Assembly (NCBI GenBank): GCA_030544215.1
Contig: JARZZO010000003.1
Location: 46,730,045 to 46,794,044 of the forward strand
DNA: 64,000 nt
Source: Zantedeschia hybrid cultivar
Taxonomy: Eukaryota > Streptophyta > Magnoliopsida > Alismatales > Araceae
Direction: 5' to 3'
The first letter of the stretch is position 1, and each line of letters begins with the position of its first letter. Positions 1-10,443 of this stretch are shown in pieces. The notes under the pieces are model-generated. The model did no database searches. It worked only from the letters and a program-made list of their open reading frames with translations, and was not told the origin of the DNA. A program made the translations under genes and the position numbers.

Positions 1-706
1 GGGCCGATTGGATCTGCTGAGCCTCTACAGCTGCTGCTCGCCTAACTGCTGACGCCAAGTCTGTACAACAATGGGACGCCACGAAGTTCCTCAAACTGAG
101 CCTAAGCCCATCCACAAACCTCTCCGTGCGACGTTCCTCGTCCTGAGATATGAAAGGCACGAACCGCCCCAGCGAAACAAACTTCGCCTCGTACTCAAGC
201 ACCGTCATGCTCCCCTGTGTCAGATCCATAAACTCTCTCTCCTTGGCTCGCTGGACATGTCTAGGGAAATATTGTGCGTTGAACTCCTTAACAAAGGTCT
301 CCCAAGATATTTCCCTAAGACTCCTGTCCCCATAAGACAAGCTTTTCAGCGTGGTCCACCAGTCATAGGCGCTATCCTTCAGCATGAAGGTAGCCAGTGG
401 GGTCCTCTCTACTGCCGCACAGTCCATAGTATCAAAAGTCTTCTCAATCTCTCTAAGCCAGTGGATGGCCTCGTCAGGGTCGGGACGACCAGTGAAGTGA
501 GGTGGCCTCAGCTTCAAGAACCTCTCCAGTGTAGCTGTGGTCCCTCCCCGAGTACTAGAACCCTCGCTAGGATCTCGAGACTGATACCTAGCCATAGTAT
601 CCATCATCGCCTCCATGAACTGCTCAACACTCGGTCTCCCGGCCTCGGACCCACTAGGGACATCTCCCTGCTCTCGGATAACTGGCATCCTCCTTCTGGG
701 AGCCAT
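1..706 (-). CDS. Ty3/gypsy family A gag, N-terminal part (copy A1), cut by window edge
   Basis: This is the start of the Gag of a chromovirus-like Ty3 element, the structural protein that forms the cytoplasmic virus-like particle. The ATG at 706 opens MAPRRRMPVIREQ and the frame runs toward position 1 through a region with MARYQSRDPSEG. It matches the Gag of the complete copy A2 (42811 downward). At the codon where A2 has a TAG stop (42716-42718) this copy has GAG, so its N-terminus is the better reference. I translated only the first 55 or so codons by hand and saw no stop; the rest is inferred from DNA similarity to A2. The PBS and the 5' LTR lie directly upstream, as expected. The capsid end, protease and pol lie outside the window. 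Confidence 0.8.
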   Translation of the reverse strand, partial: MAPRRRMPVIREQGDVPSGSEAGRPSVEQFMEAMMDTMARYQSRDPSEGSSTRGGTTATLERFLKLRPPHFTGRPDPDEAIHWLREIEKTFDTMDCAAVERTPLATFMLKDSAYDWWTTLKSLSYGDRSLREISWETFVKEFNAQYFPRHVQRAKEREFMDLTQGSMTVLEYEAKFVSLGRFVPFISQDEERRTERFVDGLRLSLRNFVASHCCTDLASAVRRAAAVEAQQIQSA

Positions 707-849
707 CTACTCGCCTACAATTACAAAATCAAAAAGTTCTAATTAGAATCCTAAAACCTATGCTACCGACGTGCCTGTACGGGATAATGTATTTATTTGC
801 CGAATTTACAACATTTAACCTAGTTATTTATTTATTTGCCAGACCGTAT

Positions 850-861
850 GCTCTGATACCA
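850..861 (-). other. Primer-binding site of A1 (tRNA-iMet type)
   Basis: On the minus strand this reads TGGTATCAGAGC, complementary to the 3' end of plant initiator-methionine tRNA. It lies two bases inside the 5' LTR boundary, as is usual for Ty3 elements. Confidence 0.9.
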
Positions 862-1907
862 ACTGTAACGACCCGCCACCCTATAATCGGAGATCCGATT
901 ACTAAATGGGTACCGAATCATTAATTTGGGACCAAACCAGGATCTAGTAAGTCTGGGAAATAAATAATAAACTAAGCTAAACATTCACATCGCATTGAAT
1001 TGAAGTGAAAGTGCAGGAAATTAAAATTATTACAATGCGACTCGATTAAGGCAAATAATTACATACTCCAGCTGAAAGAAAATAATTAAACATACAGGCC
1101 AGAAATAAATAACAACTACATCAGGGCATACCCCAGAACAACTGCCGAAGATGCACAACACACGGCCGCACACGCCGCTCTAAGTCTGCTGGGAGTCCTC
1201 ACCTGAAAACCGCAGGGGTGAGTCTCAAGAACAAGACTCAGTAGGGATCCTTCGATCCCCACTGCCCACGCACACACCCACAAGTGTAAAGTACAGCTAA
1301 CGGTGAAGTAACAAGTGTAGTGGCAGGTACAATATCTAATTCTCTACGTGAGAACACATGCAATCGAAGCATAATGAACATGCACATTCTAAACCAGCCG
1401 CTAGAGAATCCACACCTGTAGTTCCGATAGAACTCGCCGACCGTACAAACAACGGTGGGAAAAACCTCGACCCGCCGGGACCAAGGAGTAGCCCCTCGGA
1501 TAGCACGCTCGCTACTCTGGCCCAACTGGCTCAGGTGACTACCCCTTCCCCCAGCATGAGTGACTCTCCGAATGTACCACTCCGACACCGGTACTAGCTG
1601 ACCCCGGGGTTCACCAGGTGACCCTCTCTCACTAGGCGTCACCCCGCCCACGCCCCCACCGGCGCTGTGCTCACGCCCCCACCAGCACAGGGTGATAAAG
1701 TGCTACAATGTCACTCCAGGTCCACAGTAACTGAAAACCCAACACAGTGCGATCCGGTCACGTGAAAAGGCCGCGATTGCATAACACACATAGAATCATC
1801 CGATCGTGAGGAATCCATCTCTATTGGGCGCACTAAAACATGTGCTAACCGTCTATCTAGCAGTATGAACACGTTTTACTGGCATGCATTAGTGAGATTC
1901 TGGCTTG

Positions 1908-2265
1908 AATCGCGTCGACCGAGGTTGACGCCATTCAAGCTCCAAACACAGGTTTAAATAAATCAGTCTTCAGAATCTGGCCTTAAAAGGCGTCGACCCC
2001 CTTGGTCGCCTTTTAAAAAGGCGTCAACATCCTTAGACGCCATTCAACACTGAAATCCGGAATTCCCAAGGCCTTATCCCAGGGATTTCTGCGGTTAAAA
2101 CGCGTCATGGATGCACGACGCCGTTCAAAAACGCGTCGCTTACCCATGACGTGTTTCAGCCACAGAAACCTCAACCTGGCAGACTGTCTGTCAGTCAATT
2201 CCTGTCTAAAAGGCGTCGTGATGGCTTGACGCCTTTCAAAAAGGCGTCGTCCATGCACGACGTCT
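1908..2265. repeat. GCGTC/GACGC palindrome cluster, first block of LTR A1
   Basis: About six short imperfect palindromes follow one another, each with an arm containing GCGTC, a spacer of about 8-12 bases and an arm containing GACGC. Their A/T-rich outer flanks match each other, for example CTTGAATCGCGTCGAC with GTTGACGCCATTCAAG at about 1906-1939. The same block is found in both A2 LTRs. Confidence 0.8.
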
Positions 2266-2811
2266 TTCAATCCCAGGAACCAGGAACACCCTATACCCGA
2301 GGGTTCCTTTTTCCAACCCAAAATAACCCCAAACTGGAGGGAAACGAAGAGCAAGATAATTTAAAGGAAAACACCCCCGTAAAGAACCTAAACATGCTCA
2401 TTCTACCCCCCAAAACCGAAGATCTACCACATGCATATCGAGGGGAACAAGGTTTAAACACAACGTCACGGGGAACGTCACCCTACCGGACACTCGGACT
2501 CCTCCAAACTTCACGCCGTTCACCCTTCTCGCCCCACGCCGCCGCCGGTACCGCCGTGGTCGTCCTTGCTCCACCGTGACGTCGGCCGCCGTCCGGAGAG
2601 TAGAACGCCGCAGTGGAAGTGGAGGTGGTAGTGGTACGGGTTAGGTGGAGGATGAAGTGGAGGGAGAGTCACAATGGTGGGAGGAAAAGAGGGAAGAGGA
2701 GGAGTTCGCCGCCGGTCGCCGGAGAAGGAGAGGAGAAGGAGAGGAGAAGGAGAGTAGGGGAAAATGAGGGAAAGAAGGAGGGCTCACGGGGTTAACCAGG
2801 AACTGGCTAAA

Positions 2812-3110
2812 ACGCGTCGACATCTACGGACGCCTATCAGGTGACAAGACGGCCGCTCTGACAAGATTCTGAAACGCGTCGTCCTACATAGACGCCATTC
2901 AGACAACTTGTCAGGGCCGTACTCTGACACATCCAGAGTCGCAGTCTGAAAGGCGTCGTCCTTAGCAGACGCCGTTCAGACGACCTGACAGGGCCGTACT
3001 CACGCGGCCCAAGGCCATCCCCCCGCGGCACCCACGTGGCATCACCTGAAACGCGTCTGTCAAGGTGGACGCCGTTTAAAACGCGTCACCAGGTCCTGAC
3101 GCGATTCAAC
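2812..3110. repeat. GCGTC/GACGC palindrome cluster, second block of LTR A1
   Basis: A further five or so modules of the same design lie near the other end of the LTR. One at about 2868-2914 has arms TCTGAAACGCGTC and GACGCCATTCAGA, which pair at 11 of 13 positions. A GA-rich tract with frequent CCGCCG (about 2540-2790) separates the two blocks. Confidence 0.8.
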
Positions 3111-3197
3111 TCAGAAATTCCGCCCCCTCGCAGGGACTAGAACAACAGGGTCTGACCCGAAAACCGGATCCGAAAGTCTCGGTCATTACAATGCTCC

Positions 3198-3560
3198 TTA
3201 GACTCGGTAGTACCCTTCACCTAGGAGTTGATCTGAAAGCTGTTTGTAATCCCTGAGCTCAGGACCCACTACTGGATCACCAATGACCGGCAAGCCTGTC
3301 AAAAATGAGACGTCTTCTAGCGTGGGTAGCATATGTCCCCAAGGTATGATAAAGGCTCTGCATCTGTCATCCCAGCGCTCCCGCAAAGCCACCAAGAAGG
3401 GTGCATCCACCATGAATGGTCAGATTCAAAATAGCGGCCCGAACCCAAATGCATCCACCTGGAAAAGGAGCCAGTCGGACAGTGCATGGTACCAAGCCCA
3501 AACCAACTCTCAAGAAACTCTGCTCCGAACTCTCTGCGGTCCCTGCAAATCTTAAGAAAA
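3198..3560 (-). pseudogene. Plant mobile domain-like pseudogene fragment
   Basis: The minus-strand frame reads ALRERWDDRCRAFIIPWG and then MLPTLEDVSFLTGLPVIGD, which is typical of the plant mobile domain found in plant transposons and domesticated MAIN-like proteins. Upstream in the same frame there are stops (GPLF*I*PFMVDAP), and the frame ends at TAA (3198-3200), where element A1 joins. A possible 3' splice site (TTTGCAG) lies near 3550. The fragment is therefore broken and probably cut by the A1 insertion. The family call rests on motif memory, not a search. No activity is expected. Confidence 0.6.
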
Positions 3561-4134
3561 TAAAAGTTAGGGGCATGTATAGGCAAAAGAGGTATGAGCG
3601 GGGCCGCCCGGCGTCCGTACGGACGGACGGCGGGGCCGCCCATCGGCTGCCCAGTCGGACGGCACGGTGACTCGCCATCCGCCAGGCCGGCTGCCACGGA
3701 TCAAATCTAAAATCAAAAAAATCAAAAGAAGGACTCACCTTCTTCTTCTTCGGGGGAACCTCCTCGTTTCCGCCATCTTACTGCTCATCTTCTTCTTCTT
3801 CTCCAGCTTCTTCTTCCTCTTCACCAACTTCATCTTCCTCCTCTTCATCGTCACCTTCCACCTCCCTCTCTTCTCCTTCTTCTTCGCCGCGGAGTGTGCC
3901 TTCACCGGCCTCCTCGCCGCCGCCACCGCCGGCATCCGCACCGTCACTGCCGCCGGCCACCGCCACCTCGCCATCGCCACCACCGGTCCTTCTCCTCCTA
4001 AGGGAACGGGGAAGCCATACACGAGCCATTTAGAGATGATCGGGGGATCGGAGGAAAGGGATGGAGAAAGTGGATGAGAAGGAGAAGGTGAAAGTCAAAA
4101 AAGAGGGGTTTTAAAGCCACCTCTGTGGCTGTCC
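3561..4134. other. Low-complexity tract beside the mobile-domain fragment
   Basis: From about 3735 to 3900 the plus strand is dominated by CTT/TTC, giving Glu/Lys-rich shadow frames on the minus strand. From about 3900 to 4000 it is rich in GCCGCC. A GTGAGT that could be a 5' splice site lies near 3736 on the minus strand, so this may be a decayed first exon of the neighbouring fragment. I found no protein I recognise. Confidence 0.35.
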
Positions 4135-4293
4135 TTAGCAGACGACCACGCTAGTGGCCGTCTGCTTTGGCGGACGACCACGATTGTAGCCGTTCGCTCT
4201 GGCGGACGGCCACGGTCGTGGCCGTCCGATGTGGCGGACGGCCACGACTGTGGCCGTCCGAACTGGCGGACGGCCACGAGCCTGGCCGCCCGT
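4135..4293. repeat. Tandem palindromic 32-bp repeat, about five units
   Basis: Each unit is close to a perfect palindrome with arms GCGGACGGCCACG and CGTGGCCGTCCG, repeated about every 32 bp. The first two units have changes in one arm that are partly matched in the other (CAGACGACCAC with GTGGCCGTCTG). The sequence is unlike the GCGTC palindromes of families A, C and G but has the same design. Confidence 0.85.
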
Positions 4294-4362
4294 TGACCAA
4301 TGTCCTCGTTTTTTCAATCTTAAAAATCAAATAACTCTATTTTGTTCACTTAATAAAATACA

Positions 4363-5590
4363 TCATTCCAGTGCTCTACGACCTATAAAAAAGGCACATA
4401 CAGCAGGTCGTACATTTCTTAAATAATTCACATATTTCTCGACTTCTTCTGAAGTCTCTGCTACATCAATGCAGGCCTTCGTGAATCTAGAATGATGGTG
4501 CCATGCACGTCGGAGTCGTTCTATGGCCCTTGCTTCCTTCGCATACCCTGTATGCCTCGGTACAATCAGCATATCATATAAAGAAGGAAGTGGCACTTGT
4601 CTTGGAACTCCAATCTGGAGATGGCAGCGATGCCCTTGGTACACGGTTAGCTCATCAGGGCCGATTAGCCACAGCTCACGTTCACGAGAAGCCCTTGTGG
4701 TAAATTCCATACCCCGAAGGATCATCGGAACAAAGATGAATTTTTCCACAGTCAGAAAATTTAGATAATCACGCCAATCATCCCTCGTCTTAAGATGATC
4801 CGTGAGACATCTAACTTGATCTTCGGGACCAAGAAGTGAGCGTGCAGAATACCACGCACTGTGCTGAAATATCCTGGAAGTGGAGGTCACCTTCTCAGGA
4901 AAATAAAAAACTAAGTGCATCTCCATCCACAACTACAGAGTAAATAAGCTCCCCCTTACAAATCGCCCCATACTCATGTGACTGAGCCCTCTATATAGAT
5001 GTGACAGAATCACCGGGTCAAGAGATTGGCCTCTCCACAGCAAGCTCAACACACCCACATACTCTCTCTCTAGCACAGAGCCTGAAGTTGGAAACCACAA
5101 GACCCCCCCGAGGACTAGGCATAACCCCCGCATCAGTCTTTCAAGCTCGACCGTCTTGCGTTTAATCTCTTGGATCAACCAGTGCGCAAGACGATCGACG
5201 AGGATTCCTCGCTTGTCACTCATACGGCATACCTCCCGTTTGTCTTGCACTATATCAGCGAAAATCACCTCCCATGCAGGCAAATTGGAGGGATCGCTAG
5301 TGGCTAGACCCTCCCAACCATAAAAGATTTCTACCTCCTCTATCAGCACTGTCACTTCGAACTCTCGAAACACGAATGTATGCGTCTCCGGATGCCACAG
5401 TTCAAGCAGTGCACCCAGCCCCTCCCAATGCCGGTGAATAGAGTTGAACCACTTCGCGAACACAATGGATCAGGTCAGATTCCACCGGTGCATATACACC
5501 CTCATGTCTAGGGTAATCGCGTCCATTAGGTCTGCAAGCCATGCATACCTTCGAGTATGTCGAGCATCAGGGAATTTAGGAATAGGCTAC
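4363..5590 (-). pseudogene. Second plant mobile domain/DUF7745-like pseudogene
   Basis: One frame can be read from about 5590 to 4363 with stops at about 5477 (TGA, after MHRWNLT) and 4933-4935 (TAG). It contains LGALLELWHPETHTFVF followed by EFEVTVLIEEVEIFYG, resembling the transposon-associated plant mobile domain or DUF7745 proteins, in which a hydrophobic LWxPETHTF segment precedes a conserved acidic one. The C-terminal half includes DDWRDYLNFLTVEKFIFVPM. A TCCTGTAG near 5590 could be a 3' splice site joining it to a first exon around 5650-5760. The two stops make it a pseudogene. In some Tat-lineage Ty3 elements an extra antisense ORF of this kind lies just before the 3' LTR, which fits the LTR-B end at 7539. 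Confidence 0.5.
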
Positions 5591-5649
5591 AGGACAACCA
5601 AAGGTCAAAGGAGAGAAGAGAGAATCAAAATAAACAACATAAAAGCTTG

Positions 5650-5760
5650 AGCTTATCTGTCCATAGGCCAGTAGGTTGCTGAGATGGCCTTCAACGTCAG
5701 ATAGAACCTGAGGTTCCCTGGCAGTCGTGTGAGCAAAAGATGAGGCCATAGTCCTCGTAG
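5650..5760 (-). pseudogene. Possible first exon of the mobile-domain-like pseudogene
   Basis: A short frame starts MASSFAHTTAREPQVLSDVE and ends near NLLAYGQ before the next exon. Its link to 4363-5590 is an inference from position and a plausible acceptor site; no clear GT donor was seen. Confidence 0.3.
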
Positions 5761-5863
5761 AAAAGTTTGAAATTTTCTGAAAGGAGCTTTGGGACAAGTC
5801 TCCCCTTTTAAAGCCACAAGATAGACTATGGACTTTCCATGTTCCATAAAAGATGGAGGACAT

Positions 5864-6240
5864 GCATATCTATCTTTTCATAGACGGCATATCCCTTGGC
5901 CTTCCACCTTTTCGTAGAAGGCATGCTAGTTGGCCTTCCATCCTTTTGAAAAAAGCTCTTCCGTGAAAGGCATGCTAATTACCCTTCACCCCTCCTTACC
6001 TTGAGGAGGTAACTTCACCCCTCCTTACCTCGAGGAGGTAACTTCACCCCGAGTTCAAGAGATCTCTTTGCTTAACACCAACAAATTAATGGTTATTCCT
6101 GAAAATCGAGTCGAAGCCATGTCGGATTGGCATTCTACCATTCGAATAGCCATATCTTCCATATCGGCTTCGACTTGAAACTAGCTATTTGCTTTTCATC
6201 CTTTTGCAGTTTAAATACTTGAATGTTGTGATCATTAGAT
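5864..6240. other. Intergenic stretch with short GGCCTTCC palindromes and a tandem duplication
   Basis: It holds scattered GGCCTTCC/GGAAGGC pieces (about 5895-5960) and two copies of a roughly 31-bp unit containing CCCCTCCTTACC and GAGGAGGTAAC (5983-6050). No coding content is recognised. This stretch does not match the first 140 bp of the solo family-B LTR, so the 5' end of the adjoining LTR is undefined. Confidence 0.5.
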
Positions 6241-6263
6241 ATATGAACTTTGCCAACCAGCCC

Positions 6264-6570
6264 GCCTTCCACCACCCGTAGAAGGCCAACTACCTTGCCT
6301 TCCACCTTTCGGCCACCTCTTTTATTTTTCGCCACCTTTACGTGGAAGGCCAACCAGCTCGCCTTCCACCATCCTCGGAAGGCTACCCCTTGCCTTCCAC
6401 CACCCTTGGAAGGCCACCCCTTGCCTTCCACCACCCTTGGAAGGCCACCCCTCGCCTTCCGCCACCCTTAGAAGGCCATCCCTTGCCTTCCACCGCCCTT
6501 GGAAGGCCAACTGGGCCGCCTTCCAACTTTTCGTGGAAGGCCAGCTACCTGGCCTTCTACAGAATTGGAA
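6264..6570. repeat. GGCCTTCC/GGAAGGCC palindrome array in LTR-B
   Basis: A tandem series of about eight units of roughly 31-36 bp, each with GCCTTCC and GGAAGGC arms around a variable spacer such as ACCACCCTT. The same array is present in reverse at 20735-21010. Confidence 0.85.
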
Positions 6571-6784
6571 GGCAAGAAGGTTGTCCGTTCATTCCCCTAA
6601 CTTCCACCTTGACCTTGTCTTCCCACGATTTCCCTCACTCAGTACCCTCATCCCCACTACTCCGATCACTCCCCCACTCCGGCGACTGCCGCGCGTACAA
6701 CCTCCGACTCTTGATCGCTTCCTATAGGTTCTTTGATGATTAACGAGGATTTAGAACTGGAATTTTCCCTATTTTTTACTCTCC

Positions 6785-6792
6785 TATTTAAA
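6785..6792 (+). promoter_or_regulatory. Putative TATA box of LTR-B
   Basis: TATTTAAA in an LTR context. The same box occurs at the matching place in the inverted copy (20524-20531), which supports it as the U3 promoter. Confidence 0.55.
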
Positions 6793-7599
6793 CCCTCTTA
6801 TTCCTCTCGGAGAGGGGGGTTTTTTTGGAGAGAGAGGTTGGCGGGTGAGGATTGAAGGTTGCATTTCTGGAGGTTGGCCAGTCTAGAGGTTACGGATAGT
6901 AGAACGGGAGCATCCGGAATTCCTCCGACATGGGCTTGTTCTTCTAACTCTTCCCCTCTTTCTTTCTATGCTCTGCACTCACCACCTTTCCACATATCAT
7001 AGTCTCCTTTTACTACACCCCATCCATCTCATGACACATACGTACACTTCATTGCATGCATCTTAGGACATCCTACCACCCACTCTAACAGAGGTTTCAA
7101 ACAAAAAAAAAGGGAGGTGGGTGGCCATAACACGTGGTCATCTTCCCTCCCCAAACATCCATCTGGTGCGTCCCCTTTCAATTTTAACTCGCTTATTTGT
7201 TTGCATGAACGGATTATACATGTCGCAGTTCTAATCGGGTTATTTCTTTTCTCTATTTTGTCTTTTCTTTTCAGGGGCCTTTACCACACTTTGCGTGCAG
7301 ACTACCGAGCTCTCCCCCTTTGGCCGGCCAGAGGCAGAGAAGAGTAACCCGTCATCTCTCGGTCCATTAGAACGCGATCAATCTCACCATCCTGCGGAGC
7401 ACACGGACCATAAGGTAATGCTCCTGGCGATCACATACTTCAATTCCTAACCCCGTCCAAATCGTTGTAGTGCTAAGACGAATGGAGAAGCCCTCGCCTG
7501 AAGGAGACAGCAGCGGCGGGGACGTTCCGAGCGCCTACACCCTCCTGTTCACAGCAGCTCGGGCAGCAGGGAAGATAAAGGGGGCACTAAATCGTGTCT

Positions 7600-7670
7600 A
7601 CTTAGGTCGACGCGCTTTAAATATTGCGTCGCTCTGATAAGACGCGCTTTAGCTCCCAACAATCAGACAG
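7600..7670. repeat. Two GCGTC/GACGC palindromes near the end of LTR-G
   Basis: Two adjacent modules, with GACGCGC, GCGTCGC and GACGCGC pieces. The same adjacent pair is found at 46327-46393 in Tat2. Confidence 0.65.
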
Positions 7671-8627
7671 CAAAATCAGAAGCAATCCCTTCTCCAAATA
7701 ACAAGATGATTGAGAGATCAATTGTTCATGCGATGACAATTTTGAACATATAAACTAATCATGCAACATCATGGATATTAATTTGAACAAAACATACTTT
7801 CCAATACCACTTGTCAAGGCAATCAAGGGAGGGCAAAATTTTGTTACAAGGTGGGTATGCACGAGGTGAACGTGGGGATAAAAATCAAATAACCAACCAA
7901 CAAACCATCAAACGTGTCCGAGGGACACAAGCGGTGCACCGAGGGTGCCCAATGGAATTGACAAGAGTAAAAAAAAGAAAACAGCAAGACAAGTCCCACC
8001 GTGATCACCGAAAAGCTGTAGTGCTAAAAAAGAGTGTGTGTTCATCATGTTATCATGTGCTCTCTATGATTAATAATATGAAAAGAATTGTGATCGCCAA
8101 AAACTGAGGGTTTCAAAGAAAAAAGTGATCGCTTATTAACCTTGCAAATCGGGAGAATATGGAGTTCTTTTGTTCATCTCTTTCGGTCGGCCGAAAGAAA
8201 AGAGCCTTCTCTTTCTTTACTCTTGTTCTTCTTTGTACCTTGCAAAAAAAATATGATTAGAACTAAAATAGTGTAGTATCTATTCTAATTAAGAATCTAA
8301 ACATGTAACTAAACTAAAAGGACTCACTTTTGTGTTCTTTTAAACCCCTAAAGGAGGTGTAGGTTTGGAAATTATGAAATGAGCGTGTGCAATGAATTGA
8401 TGCAATGAAAATTATGTGAAAAAGAGACAAGAAAGAAACTAGGAAATAAAATGATTAGTTTGGCTCATTGAAAGCCTTAGTCTTCTTGAGCTTCAATGGA
8501 GGAAGAAGATGAAGAAACAAAAATCCTTCTTGCTATCCATGTTTTCTTCTTGAGGACCTTCAAACACCTTGTAGAAAGCTCCAAATTCACCAATTACCAA
8601 CCTTTTTCAAAGGTCAATGTCCATATG

Positions 8628-8635
8628 TATTTATA
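8628..8635 (-). promoter_or_regulatory. Putative TATA box of LTR-G
   Basis: TATAAATA on the minus strand, conserved in position with 34238-34245 of the Tat2 LTR. Confidence 0.55.
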
Positions 8636-8780
8636 AGAAGTTATTCAAAAGTATTTGCCCTTCAAAGGGACTCTCCCACAGCTCGGACTTGTTTTGGACG
8701 ATCATAAAGGGAATTGGAAACCCTTTCAACCTCTGGAATAAAATTATCTCGGCCAAATCTTGCTTATCAATAAACTCTTA

Positions 8781-9085
8781 AAATGCGTCGTTCAAGAGGG
8801 ACGCCTTTTAGTTAATTAATATGGCCAGAATAGAAATAAATCCAAAAATGGAAACTGAAAACAATTAGGAAACCTAAAAGGCGTCGTGTCTACGCGACGC
8901 GCTTTAGATAAATGAGAAAATTAACCAGAATTAGAAATTGTTAACATAAGCGGATTAGGACTTAAACGGCGTCGTGTAATGGCGATGCTATTCAGTCAGA
9001 TCCTCTTAAATTTACTAATTTTAGTTTCGAATTGATTTCTGCTAAGCATCTAAATGGCGTCGAGCATCAACGACATGATTCAACA
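8781..9085. repeat. Four GCGTC/GACGC palindromes in LTR-G
   Basis: Modules at about 8781-8814, 8877-8912, 8965-8998 and 9052-9085. One reads CTAAAAGGCGTCG with CGACGCGCTTTAG. They correspond to four modules in Tat2 at 33785-34097. Confidence 0.75.
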
Positions 9086-9201
9086 AATTTCGAGAGAAAA
9101 TCAATAAAAATTAATTAATAATTAAACATCAGACCATTCTGGGGCATTATCATTGCGACATGAAATTTACTCAATATGATGTAAAAATTAGCGTGTCTAC
9201 A

Positions 9202-9708
9202 CACATCGACTCAGACCGACGTGATTCAGACAGAAAGCCTTTTTGTCTAGACACCCTTCGGATTATTTATCATCATTGTTATTTTCTTATTTATTGCATT
9301 AAAGACTACCCTGGTCGCAGGTCATAAGCATCGGGAGTTCACTCCCTCTTTTAGGAAACACACCCTTCTTAACACTCTCAACTCTCTCCGATTAGGATCA
9401 GTCCATCAGTCAGACTAGTGCAGTTTGTGTTGAGACCTCCTTAAGTCCCCAACAACGAGGGATTTCTTTTTTTCTCATCGGGCTGGTTGTACCATCGAAG
9501 TCCCAAATTTAGTCATTTCATTCGTGGTGAGTCCAAGCCATAGAGAATAAAGGAGAAAAATCAAATTGAAACTACGAACCTACCCTCTTGAGTGAATTCA
9601 TCCATAAAAGCTCATCTAATCTCAACAAGAAATCCTCAAGAAGCATAAGCATCCACTTGCTTGAAATTTTATGCAAAATTGTTTGAGTCTCTTTGCTAAG
9701 TTGTCATA
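9202..9708 (+). other. Tat1 5' leader
   Basis: Non-coding leader that matches 46455-46961 of Tat2, including the shared text AGACCTCC, TAAGTCCCCAA and GGCTGGTTGTACCA. Its own 5' LTR and primer site are missing. Confidence 0.65.
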
Positions 9709-10443
9709 ATGATGCTACGTTCAGGTAGAGTCGTTGGCATGGCTTCCTACAAGTATGATAACCTATTTGAACATGAAAGAGATGCTCATGACCCTCAGAA
9801 TCATGTCCAGTTCCACCTGGAAGAATGTCAATCTGATCAATATAACCACACTGCTAGTTTCCATGCTCATTCTCAAGTTCATGTTGTAGGATCTTAGTTC
9901 AATCCTACTTCTGAAGAAGCTCAGGACCAAACTGAGCCCTCATCTATGCCTACCCCTGACCTGGTCTCCGCCCTTGGAGTCCGGGCTACTCATGTGGACC
10001 CTCAACAGCTTGAGGCGATCCAATCAATTCTAAAAGGGAAGACTTCTTTAGGTTCCTCTGAACCAGTCATTCCATTTGTTCCTGTCTCTCATCAAGTCCC
10101 CACCCAAGCAATGGAGTGTCTTCGTACTCCACCCCACGGCAGGCGGGTCAACAACATTCCACTACTCGATCCCCCTCAAAGCCTTACACTCCAATTCCTC
10201 CTAATGCCCTCGAGACAACAGAAATGCTGTCAGATCCCAACCATATTGTGTGCCTTGCCCTAGCTACTCTACGAGGCAGGCATTCTATACCTCTCCCCTA
10301 CTGTCAACTGATCCTCTCACCCAAGCTCTTCTGACTAAGATGAACCAAATGGACATGCAATACAAGGATCTAAAAAGAATGATCGATGCCAAAGCTGCTC
10401 CTGAAATCTCTGTACCGGCCCTACCAGTTTTTCACCTGCTACC
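9709..10443 (+). pseudogene. Tat1 gag pseudogene, first part
   Basis: The start MMLRSGRVVGMASY matches the MMLRSGRTLGMV start of Tat2 at 46962, so it is the Gag start of a Tat-lineage Ty3 element. A TAG follows at about 9895 and the frame then shifts. Recognisable pieces continue, such as VDPQQLEAIQSILKGKT and the DLVTQALLTKM-like text LSTDPLTQALLTKMNQMD. The gene is broken at 10443 by copia E and resumes at 19696. Confidence 0.75.
10439..10443. repeat. Left target-site duplication of copia E (CTACC)
   Basis: CTACC directly before the LTR start at 10444, repeated at 19691-19695 directly after the second LTR. Confidence 0.95.

Larger units (their letters stand above)
864..3190 (-). mobile_element. 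5' LTR of Ty3/gypsy family A, copy A1
   Basis: The LTR runs from TGTAACGACC to GGTCATTACA on the plus strand (TG...CA ends, 2327 bp). It matches both LTRs of A2 (2348 and 2347 bp) over its length but is clearly more diverged from them than they are from each other, so it is a separate copy. Open frames inside it are not genes. The partner LTR is outside the window, so the target-site duplication cannot be checked; the five bases after it are ATGCT. Confidence 0.9.
6241..7539 (+). mobile_element. Tat-type LTR, family B, 3' portion
   Basis: This segment is the inverted counterpart of the solo LTR at 19735-21150. The shared order is a GGCCTTCC palindrome array, a TATTTAAA box, a stretch near 7100-7180 that matches 20080-20170 in reverse, and the end GCGCCTACA at 7539. 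Its left edge cannot be fixed because the expected TGTAGACACC start is not found. It may be the 3' LTR of the element carrying the antisense mobile-domain-like frame. Confidence 0.65.
7546..9201 (-). mobile_element. Tat-type LTR, family G, minus orientation
   Basis: Read on the minus strand it starts TGTAGACACGCTAATTTT and ends GCTGCTGTGAACA (1656 bp). It matches the plus-oriented Tat2 LTR (33679-34515 plus 45524-46436), including the start, a TATAAATA box and the end. It abuts the plus-oriented Tat1 internal region at 9202, so it is in the wrong orientation to be that element's 5' LTR. The flanking five bases (CCTCC and CACAT) do not match, so there is no clean target-site duplication. The 98-aa frame at 7811-8107 lies inside the LTR and is not considered a gene. 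Confidence 0.75.

Noticed and set aside
850..861. A tRNA gene
   Set aside because: Only a 12-base match to a tRNA 3' end, explained by the primer-binding site; no cloverleaf.
2151..2579. 142-aa frame in the A1 LTR as a gene
   Set aside because: It lies wholly inside an LTR and the same region in the A2 LTRs has different frames.
3735..4029. Glu- or Lys-rich open frames as a chromatin protein
   Set aside because: They come from a CTT/TTC low-complexity tract, two frames are open at once, and no domain is seen.
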